From positions 394,756,132-394,820,131 of the forward strand of contig CM060900.1 of NCBI GenBank assembly GCA_030762935.1: a stretch of DNA of 64,000 nucleotides. Direction: 5' to 3'. Numbering within the stretch: position 1 is the first letter of the stretch; each line of letters starts with the position of its first letter. The notes beneath the pieces are model-generated. The model saw nothing but the letters and a program-made list of their open reading frames with translations. It was not told the DNA's origin and searched no databases. The stretch comes from Hymenopus coronatus (Eukaryota > Arthropoda > Insecta > Mantodea > Hymenopodidae). Shown here one piece after another: positions 9,751 through 22,728 of this stretch. A program made the position numbers and the translations under genes.

Positions 9751-12700
9751 AACATTCATAATAAAAGGTTCCATTTGTACAAATGCCAGAGTATATTAAG
9801 TTTAGCCACCAAAATATAGTCGTAGATATTGACAATAAGAAAGGGTAGCTCTTTAGAGTTTGTAGTTATAGAGAAACTGCACTGATTCACCCATGAAAGC
9901 ATTTGGTAACTTACTATACTCCAGCTAATAATTAGTATGTTCAAATAATTTCGTTTAGGCCTTAATCCAGTTTTATTCTTTCTTTATTTAAAGCGAGTAT
10001 GAGAGAGAGGGGTGCAACGTGGAATAATTAAATCAATAATACGGTATGTTCATTTACAGTAAATGTTCAAAATGTATTCCGTTGGAATCTAAGCAGAGAT
10101 CGCATCTTCATAAGCAATGTTTTCCTACCCTCATTTAGAGGTTCTAAGTTCTGCCCAATCTCTAGAGCTGCCCACGCGTGAGAAGATCATCAGTGGTAGT
10201 AACCTCGCCATGGTACAGCTTACACATTAACTTGTATTCTTCAAATATCCCTAGAATAATAGTCTGAAACATTGAGCTTTGCCGTAAAAAAGAAACATAT
10301 CTAGATACTCTTGATTTGTAAAGACTGAATGAATTAAACGCGTCTGAGGCACTGATAGAGCCAGCTGTTGTGCCAGGTGTCAAGGCATAACGTTCCTGTA
10401 AACATTCCTCACCTTCCGCTCTGCACATGAAGCCCAATATGGTGTAGTTACTTTATTCCAGTAGACATACTGGAATCCAATTCTTTAATATCATTTTGTG
10501 GCTAAGCGACTCACGCTATTCTAATTGCAGAATTAAACGATGAAGTAGTGGTGACATAATAGCGATCAAACATTTGACCAATTTTATTTGTTGTTTACGC
10601 AACCATGCACTACAGAGGAAAATGGTACAAGAACATTGTTTCAGCTTACGTCAGGAAGTTGCCGGAGAAGTCTGCGCACTCATGCCTTTAATACGTTGTA
10701 TATATCAGTATTGTAACACACGAGAAAGACCAGTCAGCGCTAAGCACATCTTATTTACCATTAAGATACTCAACATAACACAACACGTTACGCTTGAATA
10801 ACTAACGTGACACCACTCAATCTCTGAGTCATAGATTACAACTATATTGCACTCTTCACTGACAATTACACTCTTTTAACTGTCTTAAGTGGACTCTGAC
10901 TGCTGGGCACTCTTCGGCCCCTAAAATGCGTCCCGTATCCTAGGCCAACGCTTTTGGTCATCGAAGGCACGGGACACTTCAAGAAAGGAAGCTTCCAGAG
11001 CGACACTATTGAAACTGAAGGCAAATGGGCATTGTTTGTAGGTTATTGTTTTTGTAAGGACTATTGTTAAGTGTGGAAGATCGGAAATAGCTACGCCTAG
11101 CTAGCCAAGTCCTATGCACTCGGTAGCTTGCGGTATTTTGGTGCTTCGATCACAATACTAGTTTCTACAGCATTACTATATGACACTTCAAGCCGAGAAA
11201 AGTGATTGTTTTGATATTTCCTACTTTTTTTTTTTTCAAAATATGAGCTGTAAATTAGGAAACATAAGAAAAATAATAGTAACTCATATTAGCACTATTG
11301 ATACATATATTTCAGAACGTATGTGTACTCCAGGAACACTAAATTAACTTTTCATACTACTGTTGATTTACCCTTAAATTTAGGCCATTATGATACTGTT
11401 TGGGTTATATAAGAGCTCACTGATGTAATAGAAGCATTGGATTATTTCCTAAAGCATTTTCAAAAATACGTTGGAGTATATCTGACATTGACATAGATTA
11501 AACCCAATTGAATTTTGAATATAAAGCACAGTAGTCGTTTATAAAGGCAGGCAAAATAAAACTATCTCACAAGTAATAATTTATGCTTTCCTTAGAAAAA
11601 AAAATCGCTTTTCGGAAGCATTTATATTACTGACCTTGAACTGTTACACAATGAAGTACATGAAATAAACAAACATGATATACACTGTATATATATGACA
11701 GGGGAGTCTCCACAGGCGTATGTGTGCCATGTAAGTAAAATATTGTTATCTCAAGGCAATGTATGAAATATATAACGTACACAACGGTTTGGAGCATCAA
11801 AAACATGCACATTTTTAAAACCACTATGACAGCATGTTGTTTGTAAAACACGTTTCGATAATGTATCCTTCTTCAGAAGCATTATACATTGCTATATTAT
11901 AGTTAGAGCGAAAGGGAAAGACACGAACAAAGAAAAAGAGAAAGAACTTACTGTAAAATAAATAACCGGTACTTAATAAAATGGGATGAATAGAAACCTA
12001 CATAGAGCATTTGAAAATATTGTAAAAATAGTAATATGAAAAGGAAAACCAAAAATAACAAGGAAACGAAATGTTATTTTACGAAGTATAGGTTAAGACA
12101 AATGCTTAAAGCATCTGGAGTTCCATATGAACTAGATGCTCCAATATGCTGTTAGTGGAAGAGAACATTCTATAAAATATCTCTCAGATTCTGAGCAACC
12201 ATTTTAGTATTTTAAATAAAGGCATGTAATGTGTTTTAAAGAAATTTAACGTATATTTTGAAAAATATTCTCAAAGATCGACAACTGGATCTATTACTAT
12301 CAGTTAAAAGCAGAGATTTGGTACTCTTGGATAAAGAAAGGAATACAAGTTTTAAACACACACACACAAACACAGACACTTTCTCTCTCTCTCTTCATTA
12401 AACTTCTATACTTTTTTGTTTTCTACTTCCATACAAATAACTGAGTCAATATTAAGGTGTTGACATATGCCCATCATCTTTTAGTTGAGCTTTTTCAAAA
12501 TACGGTGTTCCTTTTCATGGACCATCCAACTGTTTCTCTGAAGAAGACTAGTAGCAGATATGGGAACTCTTCGATGTCGTTTGACCAATATTCAGCCTCA
12601 TTATAGCCAAGCTAGGGACATCGCGTTGTGCTGAAGACCTCCCAAGAATGAAGGTATTACAAAGATGTCAGAAGAGTATGTATTCTGTAGAGTATTGAAT

Positions 12701-13430
12701 CGCTTGGTGTTGATCCAAACACTTTCCACACCTGTCGGTGCATTTGCCTTTATCTGGTAGACATCAAAATTCAAAAGTTTGCCCAAGAAAAACAATTAGT
12801 AAATGGTATTGCAAATGGTGGTGCAATATATATCGTTATTCAGCCCTTAGATGTTTGAGAAAAGATGTTCTTTCTTCTTAAAGGTGTTTATCATAGGGAA
12901 ATGTTTTTCACCAATGAGAGACATCTATGAATGTATAAATGTTGAATACCGACTTCCTATTCGGCTCTAATACCTTATACAAACCTTTAATGTCACGAAG
13001 AATTATCAGATAATTTGTCAGCAATTACTTACGTGCAAAATATACAAAAAAGGAAAAGGAAAAAAAGAAGAAATCAAGAAATGATTTTGATTGTCGCATA
13101 AAATTAGAGGTCTTGATTTCTACAGCTTTCAAAATTTACAATATTCAGCCAAAATTATCCGTAACATATATTGTTGATTGGAGTTTCATAAAAATAAGCT
13201 ATTACCGATAAAATATATCTATAACGGTAAAAATATAGCCATACAAACATTCTAGAAGACTTAAAATATAAGCTTCTTTACTCTCCTTTAATTAGGAGCT
13301 ACTGTTACCTATTTAATTATTACTAAAATGAACACTGCTTTAAATATCAACACTTGCCTTATATAGCCTAGCTTTTTTGATATTAGTAGGATTAATTAAG
13401 TAGAAAAGTTAATACTACCCTTGTGTTAAC
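9751..13430. other. Long AT-rich stretch, mostly without features
   Basis: No repeat family shared with the rest of the window was seen. Small items are a poly(T) run near 11227, a short CA run at 12358-12370, and purine-rich DNA around 11910-12070. Two minus frames (10162-10437, entered separately, and 12601-12795) look somewhat protein-like but match nothing I recognise. Confidence 0.5.
10162..10437 (-). CDS. Unrecognised 91-codon open frame
   Basis: Open minus frame with a mixed, soluble-looking composition: an acidic N-terminal part, a Thr/Ser-rich middle, then a Leu/Ile/Tyr-containing segment and an acidic end. It lies in a patch with slightly higher GC than its surroundings. It matches no domain I know, and no convincing splice sites or promoter were seen. 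It may be an exon, a transposon fossil or chance, and chance is the most likely. Confidence 0.15.
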   Translation of the reverse strand: MGFMCRAEGEECLQERYALTPGTTAGSISASDAFNSFSLYKSRVSRYVSFLRQSSMFQTIILGIFEEYKLMCKLYHGEVTTTDDLLTRGQL

Positions 13431-15545
13431 TCTGAATTGCTGAAAATAACATCCAGGGTGCTCAAAACGCTTACGTCCCCCGTAGCGCTGGCGTATTGTT
13501 CGTCATGACAGGATGCTCTGCCTAACAAGGGGGTGGGGCTCTTGCCGAGTTTTCAATTTATAACTTAATTGGCTGGGCTCCCCTTCCATTAGGGCTGAGT
13601 TAATATTTAACGTAAAAGGTTGTTTATTGTTTTATTTTAAGCTTAATGCCATTTGATCCGCTTTGCCACACGAAATCTAAGATGAAAAGCCCTCTGCTTT
13701 TCAGAATTATGAAATATGAGATTGACGAGGGAAGCCTTTCTTTAGTTACTTCTTAAAAGCTGGAAATACGAGTAGAAACTCCGAATGAGAAATTTGATAA
13801 TACAGTTAGTATATTAATGGCCGCAGAAGATAAAATGTAATTCTTGTAATATATTTATGAGCCCATCGTAGTAATTTAACTTCGCTATTTAAAAATTAGA
13901 TCCATTTAGAAGACAAAATAACCTTACAAATTACGGACAATTTAATAGATGAATGCCATTAAGAAAATCGTTGCAGGTTGTATGCGCCTTCGTCAGGTAT
14001 TATTAATATCTGATGAAGAGTAAGAGAAAAGAAAACCTTTAAAGTAACTATGCACGTGCTGAAATACTACCGGGCAATATTTTTATCACCTAATTTAATA
14101 ATATTAGTTTTACAAGGAATAAATAATAAAATTCAAACAACCTTTTGTCTTAATTGGAGAATAGAAAATTGAAACTCCAACTTGCAGATATTGTGAATAA
14201 GGAACTAAGGGTAACAGGAATTAATAGGGAGGAATAGGATAACAGGAAGGAACTAATATTTATACATTTAGGTATTGCATAATGCATTGAGACTATTTAT
14301 AGCTTAAGAGGAAGACAAAAATAACATTTATTTGTATATAGTTCCTCGTAAAAGTAGAGATTTAACCAGATGTTAGTAGTGTTAAGCGTAGAAAATTCTG
14401 TCACTTAATGTTTTAAAATTATAGCACTTCAGTTGGCCAATTTGGTTTCCTGCGAAACGTGACTACGGCTTCATACAAGTAAGCCATGCATTTGACTTAT
14501 AGAATGCTTGTGATATGGATCCGCATAAAATGGCGGCTGATATGAATGTCATAAATATGGAGAGTATTGAACCAGACGAAATGTTGCAAGCAGCGGACTG
14601 AGTCAAATTACTTTGGCTACAAAGAAAGTCAAGAAATCAATACAATATAATGAGCCTATAATAAATTATATAACCAATACCGCAATTCTCACTTCCTCTA
14701 CCCAAGGAATAACTACTTCAAATTGTGGTAATTGTACAATGAAATTGCAGTTTCGTAAAACATTGTTAAGTTTAGTGAAATATTCAACCTCTTAGTAAAT
14801 GAATACGTTGTTAGCAAAAGTAGCAACCTATACTAAATTAAAATGCTACTACATAATTTTCATAGTTTTATTATTTTCACTGCCTACATTATAATGAATT
14901 TTGTGGTTCTGTAACTCCTCATGTTGTCACCTCTGATGATAAGCAATTCATCAACTGAAAATCGTTGCACCATGAGTATTAAGTCCGTGAAATAGGTGAA
15001 ACAAACTATTTATTATATATAATAGATCTATAAATATTCAGAACTGTCTAAAAAGTAGTGTATGCCGCCCTGTTCAAAGCAAATTTATTCTCTTTTTCCA
15101 CTTACATCATATATAGCTAGTATCATTCTCCTAGCTTAGCTACATTAACTTCAGAGCCACCGAATCAAAAGACGTGACAACAATGTCGACACGACCATTT
15201 ATCACTCTGAAAGTAGCTGAAATTAAATAACATGAACAAAAGTGTAAGCGCACAGTAGCCTATTATGCTTCTGGAAACTTCCAGGAGGAAAGGGCGAGGG
15301 TTTTTACCGTGGAGAGGTAACTGGATTACTGTATAAAAATGCATAAATGCACCCCAATCGGTGTGCAATGGGGGATATGTGGGGCGGTATACCCGCTAAA
15401 CCCCTCTTCGTGGTGATTATGTGCTGCTGTGCTGTCCTGTTGGCTTGTTGGTTACCATATAGAACCGCGGTTAGTAAAGGAAAGATCAAATGTTGGCATA
15501 TATTGTGTGAGAGCAGCTTAAGGGTAAAATTCTAGGCTTCAGCCA
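13431..15545. other. AT-rich DNA with one GC-richer patch
   Basis: A more GC-rich patch at about 13450-13610 could be a worn repeat but has no second copy here. The rest is AT-rich with no recognised frame. Confidence 0.45.
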
Positions 15546-15769
15546 AGACAGATTACCTTGACTGCAATGTTAGGAGGTAATAATTAATGGTCTTGGATAA
15601 AGGATTAAAGGTAAGGGTGGTATTTGTTAGTATAGGTCTCGTTCCAGGCGTTGGAGCTGGTTCTTTGGGTTCCTCAATCGGAGGTTCGCTAAGTACTGCT
15701 GGAGCTCAGGAGGATAAACCCTGGGTCTGGTGTTCTGCTGAGGCGGCGCTGTTGAAGCTGATAATGAAG

Positions 15770-15818
15770 CTGCTGCTGACGACGATGATGATGATGATGA
15801 CGACGAAGAAGTGCTGTT
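15770..15818. repeat. Trinucleotide-rich tract (ctg/gac/gat)
   Basis: Imperfect run of ctg, gac and gat triplets at the edge of the ORF1 fossil. It would give repeated short-side-chain or acidic residues if it was ever translated. Confidence 0.7.
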
Positions 15819-15847
15819 AATGAGTCGGCTGTCTGCTATTAAGATCT

Positions 15848-16159
15848 TCAGCTAAGTAGAAAAACGGTCCATTGGGCTGACACATCAGCGGCGATGGTCT
15901 GATGCGATGTGTTAATGGCGGTAATGGAAGCATGCAAATCCTGTAGCTTCTGCACGTAGCGGCTGCTGAACGACTCTTTCAACGCAGTTAGATGGACGCC
16001 AATGTTTAGAATCTCCGCGTGGAGATCCTGAATGGCATCCCGAGTTGTGGCAGAGGTCGAGAGTCCTGGTGTTGAAGCGTCTGTGTCGGTGTCTGGGCTG
16101 TGGGGGGGGGTTACCTCTTTCTCGGGTACTGGTCTTGCCTTCTGAAGTGCTCTGTCCAT
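15848..16159 (-). pseudogene. LINE ORF1-like fossil, coiled-coil segment (second copy)
   Basis: Minus frame of 103 codons. Residues 1-38 are rich in Pro, Ser, Thr and Asp. Residues 39-75 (DNA 16045-15935) are Leu/Ile-rich with heptad-like spacing and align without gaps to the frame after the zinc knuckles at 4774-4663. By eye 16 of 37 positions are identical, including an initial T-R-D-A and a shared L-N-x-G. I see no zinc knuckle upstream, so the copy is rearranged or truncated. The GC-rich block continues to about 16330. It is probably the same LINE family as at 4640-5074. The protein class is inferred from that copy. Confidence 0.4.
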
Positions 16160-16329
16160 AACGCCTCCAAAATCTACACGCTAAAGCCCGTAGCCCCCAC
16201 AGGCCTACCTGTCCCCACGGAAAGGTCCCCCTGAGGGCCCGTCTCACATCGAACAACAGGGTGGACAGTTTCATGAGGCATTCTCCATCTCCAAACGCCT
16301 CGGCCGTCTACCATCCATGTTGCGACCCA

Positions 16330-17565
16330 TTTTAGGAAATGAAACGTCAGGAAATTTCGATGCATGCATAATGCACTTCAACCTTTGTCCACTCACCAAG
16401 AAAAATCCAAGATCACAGTGGCCTGCCTTTGTGAATCTACCCCAGAACCTCCCGAACGCGAGTATTGCACGCCACGGTCAAGCCATTTGGTTCAAGAACT
16501 ACCGTTTGTATATCTGTCTGTTTGTGTGAAATGTTATTACTAAACCAAAGGAATATGTGTCTCACTAAAAGTAGATGTTAATATTTCTAGGGAAATGTAC
16601 ATTTTCATTCTTTACTAAGAATACTGAACATTTTTAATTTAAAAATACACTTTCGTTTTCGATGGTGCAGACACTTTATTATTTCTGCAAAATGTAAAAT
16701 TTCCCAAAAAAAAAAAAAAAGAGGTTACTGAATTTTAAACTCTGTTCTTTGTTATTTCGTTTTCTCAGCATATCAGTTTGTCAAAATATTTCATGTTATG
16801 GCGTTTTCTTAAAGTAAAGTTTTCAAATTGATTTCGAAAAGTTTAACTCAGGTAACCCGCTAAATATTTTGTAGCGGGAGTTGTTTTAAGTTACTGATTT
16901 TTAATGCAATAAGTTTGCTCCAATAATGTCAGCATTTTAATAACAGCGTTTAAAATATATTTGCTTGAACGAAAATTAATACTGAAGTTGTGTTAGCTTG
17001 ATGTGGAAACAAAGGTATCAATAATGCGGAAGGTTTCGCCACATGTACCATTAATTTATTTTTGAAACCTTAGGAGTTTGGACATTTAGAACATATACCG
17101 AAATGAAATTTAAAACTCTCCAATGATTGTGCCACAAACTTAGTATTAAGTTTTAGATAAATTAGCAGAAAACTTTTGAAAATAAAATTTTCAGTCCTAG
17201 ATTCCCCAAGAAAATAAGTGTACCTCAGGAATTTCACAACATACATACCTGAATGCGCGTTTCATAGTCTTTCTATAATATTTATTTTAAAGAGCACAGT
17301 TTTGTCATGCTGACACGTGTCGAAAGGTGACATTTTTGGTCTTCTTTTTATCTTTTGGCTTACAGTATGTTTGCGCCGAATCGTAGAAACAACAACTACC
17401 GGATATATGTCAAAGCTTATCCTTTTATCACATATCAGTGGCACCTCGACTGATTTACACCCAAATATCATAATGTTTACTTTATCTGCACTTACGTATT
17501 ATTAGAGAAGAACTAAGAACTCTCAACTAAGAATTCGACAGAGAGATACTAGCAGATACTACATA
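16330..17565. other. AT-rich DNA, no gene seen
   Basis: Contains an A run near 16706 and no recognised repeat family. Confidence 0.5.
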
Positions 17566-17571
17566 GGCGCC

Positions 17572-17768
17572 GCAGACGATGACACTGATGAAACACAGAA
17601 GATAGAGCACCGGTGGAATGTAATTATGGGGGAACCGGAAAACCCGGAAAAAACACCCCTGCGTAGCTTTGACCCCCAGAAATCCCATAAGCGGTCGGCT
17701 GGAATCGAACCCGGGACACCTCAGTGAGAGGTGAGTGCTCTAACTACTGGGCCACGGCCTGGCCCTAA
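17572..17768 (-). mobile_element. Family B tRNA-derived SINE
   Basis: Plus strand begins 'gacgatgacactgatgaa', then 'gagcaccggtggaatg' and 'cacccctgcg'. It ends with the inverse tRNA-like head: B box as 'ggaatcgaaccc' (about 17701) and A-box region 'tctaactactgggcc'. The B box is close to the pol III consensus, so this is one of the better-preserved heads of the family here. Confidence 0.75.
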
Positions 17769-17804
17769 GGGGCCTTTTAAGAAAATGGTGCAAGCGGTTT
17801 TTTG

Positions 17805-18220
17805 GTGTCTGTAAACAGTTTAGCTCAAAGCGAAAAGTAGCAAAACAACTAACCTTGTAATGAAAACTCAATATCTTCCAAAGATGTGTCACGAGAATTT
17901 TCATGAAATTCCTCGCACCTCCAAATGTAAATGTTTATAAACTGAGTTTTTTTTTTTTTCAAAAAGGAGCTCTAGCGATTTTTATTAAAATAGCATATAT
18001 TAAAATACTTATTTACAAGATCAATAAAACGTATACCTTCAATTTTCTGGGAAGAGTCTGTGAAGTCCTCTTCATTTGAAATGAGTGTTGATAGTTTTGT
18101 ATATGGAGCTGGTAAATCTGGTGATAAACGAAAAACCCTGCACAAAACTGTAAATCTCCTTAAAAACATAATTTATTTCAAACAGCTTTTCTGTGGCATA
18201 ATCTAGTTCCGAGTATCCTT
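17805..18220 (+). repeat. Family R AT-rich interspersed repeat (partial)
   Basis: Matches the middle and later parts of the copy at 28915: 'gctcaaagcgaaaag', 'cttccaaagatg', 'tctagcgatttttatt', 'caattttctggga', 'gaagtcctcttcatt', 'aaatctcctt', in the same order. The 5' portion is missing. Confidence 0.6.
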
Positions 18221-18560
18221 TATGAAGAGCTCGAATTGTTGAATACTAGGTACAACCATCTTTTAAGATCTTGCGGATTTTCAGCTGTTTCTCGCATGGA
18301 AAGTATGCATTTAAAAGTCAGTATACAGCGTGCAGTTCTTAAAATTTTGACTATCCTATTAGCTCTGTATCTGTTAACTACTTGCAAGTCCTAGGGGGGT
18401 GTCGCTCCTAAATAGGGGGACAGTAAGCCGACTACGAAGAAATCTATAAGAAAATGTATAATGTAGCTATTCTGAAAAGTTTTATTTCGAATAAAATAAA
18501 GAAGACAGTAAAAATCAGCTATTGTAAGTATAGTTTTATACCCACTAATAAACAATAGAG

Positions 18561-18862
18561 GTCGCCCTCCGTGGTGTAATGGTTACCATGCTAACTTCAT
18601 ACACCCAAGGTCCCAGTCTCAAACCCGTCGGAGGACGATGGATTTTTTCGGGTGTAAAAATCCTTAGCATGGCTTCCTCTGGAAGGGAAGTAAAGCCGTT
18701 GGTTCCGTGTCGTAGATTTACGGCACGTAAAAGAACCTCAAGCCTGATAGAGAGGCAGGCCTTTGTGCAAAATTAAGTCGTATTTCACGCCCAATATAGA
18801 ATGTGACGCTGAGAACTATAGCAGTTAAAGAGCGTCCATAAATAACACACCATTTTTATTTT
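18561..18862 (+). mobile_element. Family C tRNA-derived SINE, near full length
   Basis: The head 'gccctccgtggtgtaatgg' carries an A-box-like region, and a worn B box ('cagtctcaaaccc') lies about 40 bases on. The body contains 'aaatccttagcatggc', 'gaagggaagtaaagccgttg' and 'tacggcacgtaaaagaacct'. The 3' part has 'gacgctgag' and 'gagcgtccataaata'. An opposite-strand copy at 59165-59462 matches along its length, and a 3' fragment lies at 3872. The 65-codon frame here is a repeat shadow. Confidence 0.8.
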
Positions 18863-18869
18863 TAAACGA

Positions 18870-21090
18870 TAGAGAATCGAGAAATGTATGTGAATGTAAC
18901 ACTTCATAGTTTGTTTTTTGCTACCATACTTTGGAAACTGATTACATACCTTGGTGATTTCGTACTAAGTTTCTGACAGCTTCCTTGTGTTTATTTATCT
19001 TTTGGAAATAAATATATGCCTACAAATAGCATGTACGAACAATAGATACTAAGGTTTTAGTTTCCCAGGGTATGAAAAAATTCGGGGCCCATGAACTCTC
19101 AATGAATAAGTTCGTTACGAACGTATCCTATGTATTGGGGGGGGGGGTGGTTCTGTTGGTGAAGCCCAAAGAGTTTTAAAGACGTGTTAATTTACGCAGG
19201 ATTAGCCGATATTTAAATCGATGTTTGGTGCGAGTTGACCGCCGTTAAAATGTTTAAATTTTAATAAAAAATTCAAAGTATAGAATTAAATTAGGGTTAA
19301 TTACATAGTATCTTTACGGTATAAAAAGCCTTACTTGTTTTACGGCATATTTGCTCAACATTTAAACTCTCTTTATCCAACTGAAGCATATACACATATA
19401 ATATGCTAGCAGTAGTGTAATGGCCAATAATATCCGAAACTACAATAAGATTTTCTGTGACATTTTGGGTTTTTGCGATCGCATTTACATCTAGTGATGA
19501 ACAACTACAGGAAGCAAACAATTAAATGAAAGTAATATCTCAGATTTAAAGAAATTAGTTATTATGTCTCTTTGAGAACGCAAACCTTCACTACAAAGCC
19601 ATCCTCCTCCATTCCTTGCCTATTCCTGGTTCAGGCAATCAGTTTGGTAGCCAAAGGCTCGTAATGACTATAATGGTACGGAATGATTGTTAATTTGCAT
19701 TTCACATGCTCCATTCTTCTCCTCTCACTTCATCTTAACATCAAAGTGTCCGCACTGTGCCAAACACCATTGGGAACAATCATTCCTTTTAGCCTCTTCT
19801 GAAGTTCAAACTCTTTGCTCCTGTTGCCCCTTGACTTCTTATTAACATAAGTTGATAATATTATAAGATGGTTTCTCTGGCTGCTGTGCCGTATCACTCG
19901 TTGAAACATAAAGCATTATAAAATATGAACGTATGTCAATTAACATGTCCTTTACGTTCATTTTATCTTCTACTTGTGGTGCCATTTTATCAGAAAATCG
20001 CAAATCCCAGAAATACTCCTTGATGAGCGTGGGCCACAATAAGCACTCATTTCCGTCTTGTCAACGTTTCCGTAGAATGTTTCTAGAATTAGGTATCATA
20101 CAAACCATGCTAAAGCTAGCGGCCTTTTTCCCATTAGCAGCATCAGTCTGTGTAAATCCTCGGAACATTCACCATTGCGACATCACTGGATTAGAGAAGA
20201 AACCGAACTACGAGTAGTATAGAGTATTTCATAGCACAGAAATCTGTACTTCTGCACCTCTTTACGAAACATCATAGACTGTATTTCTGATCACTTGTAC
20301 AGAGACATTTTTGCATACTTCTTCATATTGTAACAATAACTCGTCTTTATTACTTCACCACACAACCCTTTATTTCTTTTACTGGTTACAAATAAAACTC
20401 TATTTTCTAATTAATGTCTTTATTCCATGCTTTCGTAACAATTCTGCGGTATATTTCCTTCTGACATTTGCTACGGCAGCGGCTAATGCTGCACGCTACG
20501 AATTTAACGTTGAAATCCACGCAACTTCTGCAGGCTATGCATTTCTAGTTGAAAAAGAACTGTCTGCATGGATCGTTCTCTCCTTTTATACCTTCTGATC
20601 ACGTGGAAAGAAACTTCCAGAAGCAGTCGCACCTGTAAACCACCGCAGGTGTCAAAACTAGCACAGGTTTAACAATGCGCGGTTTTAATATTAAATAATT
20701 TGCCGACAGCACAAGCGTCCACTCACACAGGTGAGACCATCGCAGTTTCGATGTCAAAGAACTCGTCTCCGCCCACGCAGCTGTGACAATGTACTGCAAT
20801 GGTCATCTATGACGTGCGGCGATTACGGCCGCAAGACGTAGTCACAATATATTCAACCGAAGCGAATCTGCCCAATGTGAGTCTCTTTAACTTTTGAAAT
20901 AGGAACCAATTAGCTGGATTGATACTTGGACAATCACGCCTCTTCAGTTAGTTTATCAACTTGCTAAAGTCACTAACAAGTTGTTACGCTCCATTTGCTC
21001 TCTGCAGCATCCTAAAAATGCCAATTGAGTAGAAGAAAATTATGGTACAATAATAAGAAGCAAGACATTGTTGACAGCAATAATAAAATA
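18870..21090. other. Mostly AT-rich DNA, no recognised gene
   Basis: Includes an 11-base G run at 19137-19147. Several 65-95-codon frames on both strands (19842-20598) have no recognisable domain. The 20600-20870 part is GC-richer with no second copy here. Confidence 0.5.
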
Positions 21091-21094
21091 GGTT

Positions 21095-21357
21095 AAGTAG
21101 TACAGGGACCCGATCTCGCAAAAATGCGGGTTTTGTATCTATGCAACACGAAGGAGGGGGGTACCCCTGAAGTAAAAAGTGAGATGAAAGGAAACACCGG
21201 CGGCCGGAATCAGGAACAGCCGCACAGCTATGATAGTGTCCATAGTTGTCAACAGAGAAATGCCCCGTTAATCGGAGAGGTAGCCGGCGAACTCCACCCC
21301 ACACAGAAGCGGTCCTTATACCCTGGCGACCAGCCGAAAGCCGCAGTGTGGTGAGAT
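21095..21357 (-). repeat. Family D repeat, 3' half
   Basis: The reverse complement contains 'ggctttcggctggtcgcc' and 'agggtataaggaccgct', shared with the plus-strand copy at 44930 and more loosely with 23020-23060. The tRNA-like head is missing. A TAA microsatellite begins where it would lie. Confidence 0.6.
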
Positions 21358-21360
21358 TTC

Positions 21361-21412
21361 AATAACAATACCAATAATAATTATAATAATAATAATAATA
21401 ACAACAACAACT
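21361..21412. repeat. AAT/AAC microsatellite
   Basis: Run of aat then aac units joining families D and F. Confidence 0.85.
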
Positions 21413-21589
21413 TTGTAGCGCGACAGTCCAGGAGGGGCCAGGACTTAATATATCCTTTCTTCCTCACATGCTGCACCGAAGTACCCTCACCGATATTTAC
21501 AAACCTGAAACAGATTAGCGGGCGAAAGCTGAAGGTAGGTTTCGTGGCCCAAGGGAAAAGTCCGTGGGATTTTCCATTTGGTCATGCAC

Positions 21590-21900
21590 CTATTTTACGC
21601 TAGGAGGAAGCGGATATGCCATTTACACGTATCAACCCCTTAGGGGGATGACTTCCGACACCTCGTTGGGGGCGCCAGTTACTAGCGCATGTCTACTAAG
21701 CTATTCAAGTTAGTAACCGGAGGAACAATCCCGCCCTAGTTTCACTCCCAGGCATACCCAATCTCCAATGGACATCTGGAACCACTTCTTCGCCGAGTCC
21801 AACTCAATATGAACAGCTCCCTGATGGGAGGTACTGAAATATTGGCCTTGCGTACTTCCAGTAGCGTCAGATAAAAGGGGACATTGTAAGCAATCCATTA
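21590..21900 (-). repeat. Family F repeat, first of a tandem pair
   Basis: Plus-strand landmarks are 'ggaagcggatatgcca', 'cacctcgttgggggcg', 'gtgtctactaa'-like text, 'aacaatcccgccc', 'aactcaatatgaacagctcc' and 'cgtcagataaaaggggac'. The same series recurs in order at 21960-22390, and inverted at 3400-3790. Confidence 0.65.
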
Positions 21901-21959
21901 TAAACGCAACACCTCTCTAACGCCAGGAGTCGCCAGGAGCCCAAGTAATTCCGTGGGGG

Positions 21960-22390
21960 TTCCAATTAGGCCGGCTCACTTGCGCCAGCAAGGACGGAAG
22001 TGGATACGCCACTTACGCACGAAAACCCTGAAGGGAAGACTATCGAACAACCTCGGTGGGGGCAACAACTAATAGGTTGTGTCTACTAACTTTCCAGGTT
22101 AGTGCCAGAGGACATTGAGCACAACCCCGCCCACGCGTCACGCCCGGACTTACTAAATCTCCCACGGGTATCTGACCACTGTCATGTCGAGTTCAACCCA
22201 ATCCGAGCAGCTCCCTTACTGGAGAGGCTCAGATGTTCTGCCTCGTTACTTCTACTAAAGTACCATGGGTACTCGGGATCCGCAGCGCTCGCACCGGAGC
22301 ACCTGAAGAGATCGGAACCTCCGTCCTACGGGAGGGGCTGAGATGTTTGGCCTGGCATACTTCTAGCAGCGTTAGATAAGAAGGGACAGG
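21960..22390 (-). repeat. Family F repeat, second of a tandem pair
   Basis: Same landmarks as the unit at 21590: 'ggaagtggatacgcca', 'acctcggtgggggc', 'gtgtctactaac', 'acaaccccgccc', 'gagcagctcccttactgg', 'cgttagataagaaggga'. It is longer because it carries an extra stretch (about 22255-22350) with 'ccatgggtactcgggatcc', which the copy at 3400 shows in part. Confidence 0.65.
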
Positions 22391-22728
22391 ACATTTGGTG
22401 AATGAAGCAATCACGCATTCGTCCTTGAAGAAAAAACTGAAAACAGCAATACATTGTAGTTTACCATTGTGTATTTTGCTGAAGTGGTGCATCCAAAATA
22501 GTGAAAAAGTGTGGCATAAATACTGGAATTTCACATACAATAGTAAAGCAAACACCATGTACTGCAATCACAGTTTAAGCTACGCGACAAAAAACTCAAA
22601 TCATGGTGATAAAGTAGTTCTCAGCACTCTACGTATTAGAAGATTGCAATTACCCATTTACGTATATCTCTTTTCTAAAATTTGTTAGCCTGCACGTAAA
22701 CACTGTCATACTTCAGCATGGGGTTAAC

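Noticed and set aside
12601..12795. Frame considered as a Penelope or LINE reverse-transcriptase tail
   Set aside because: Only vague similarity to R-K-P-T-x-T-type motifs by eye, with no key residues in place.
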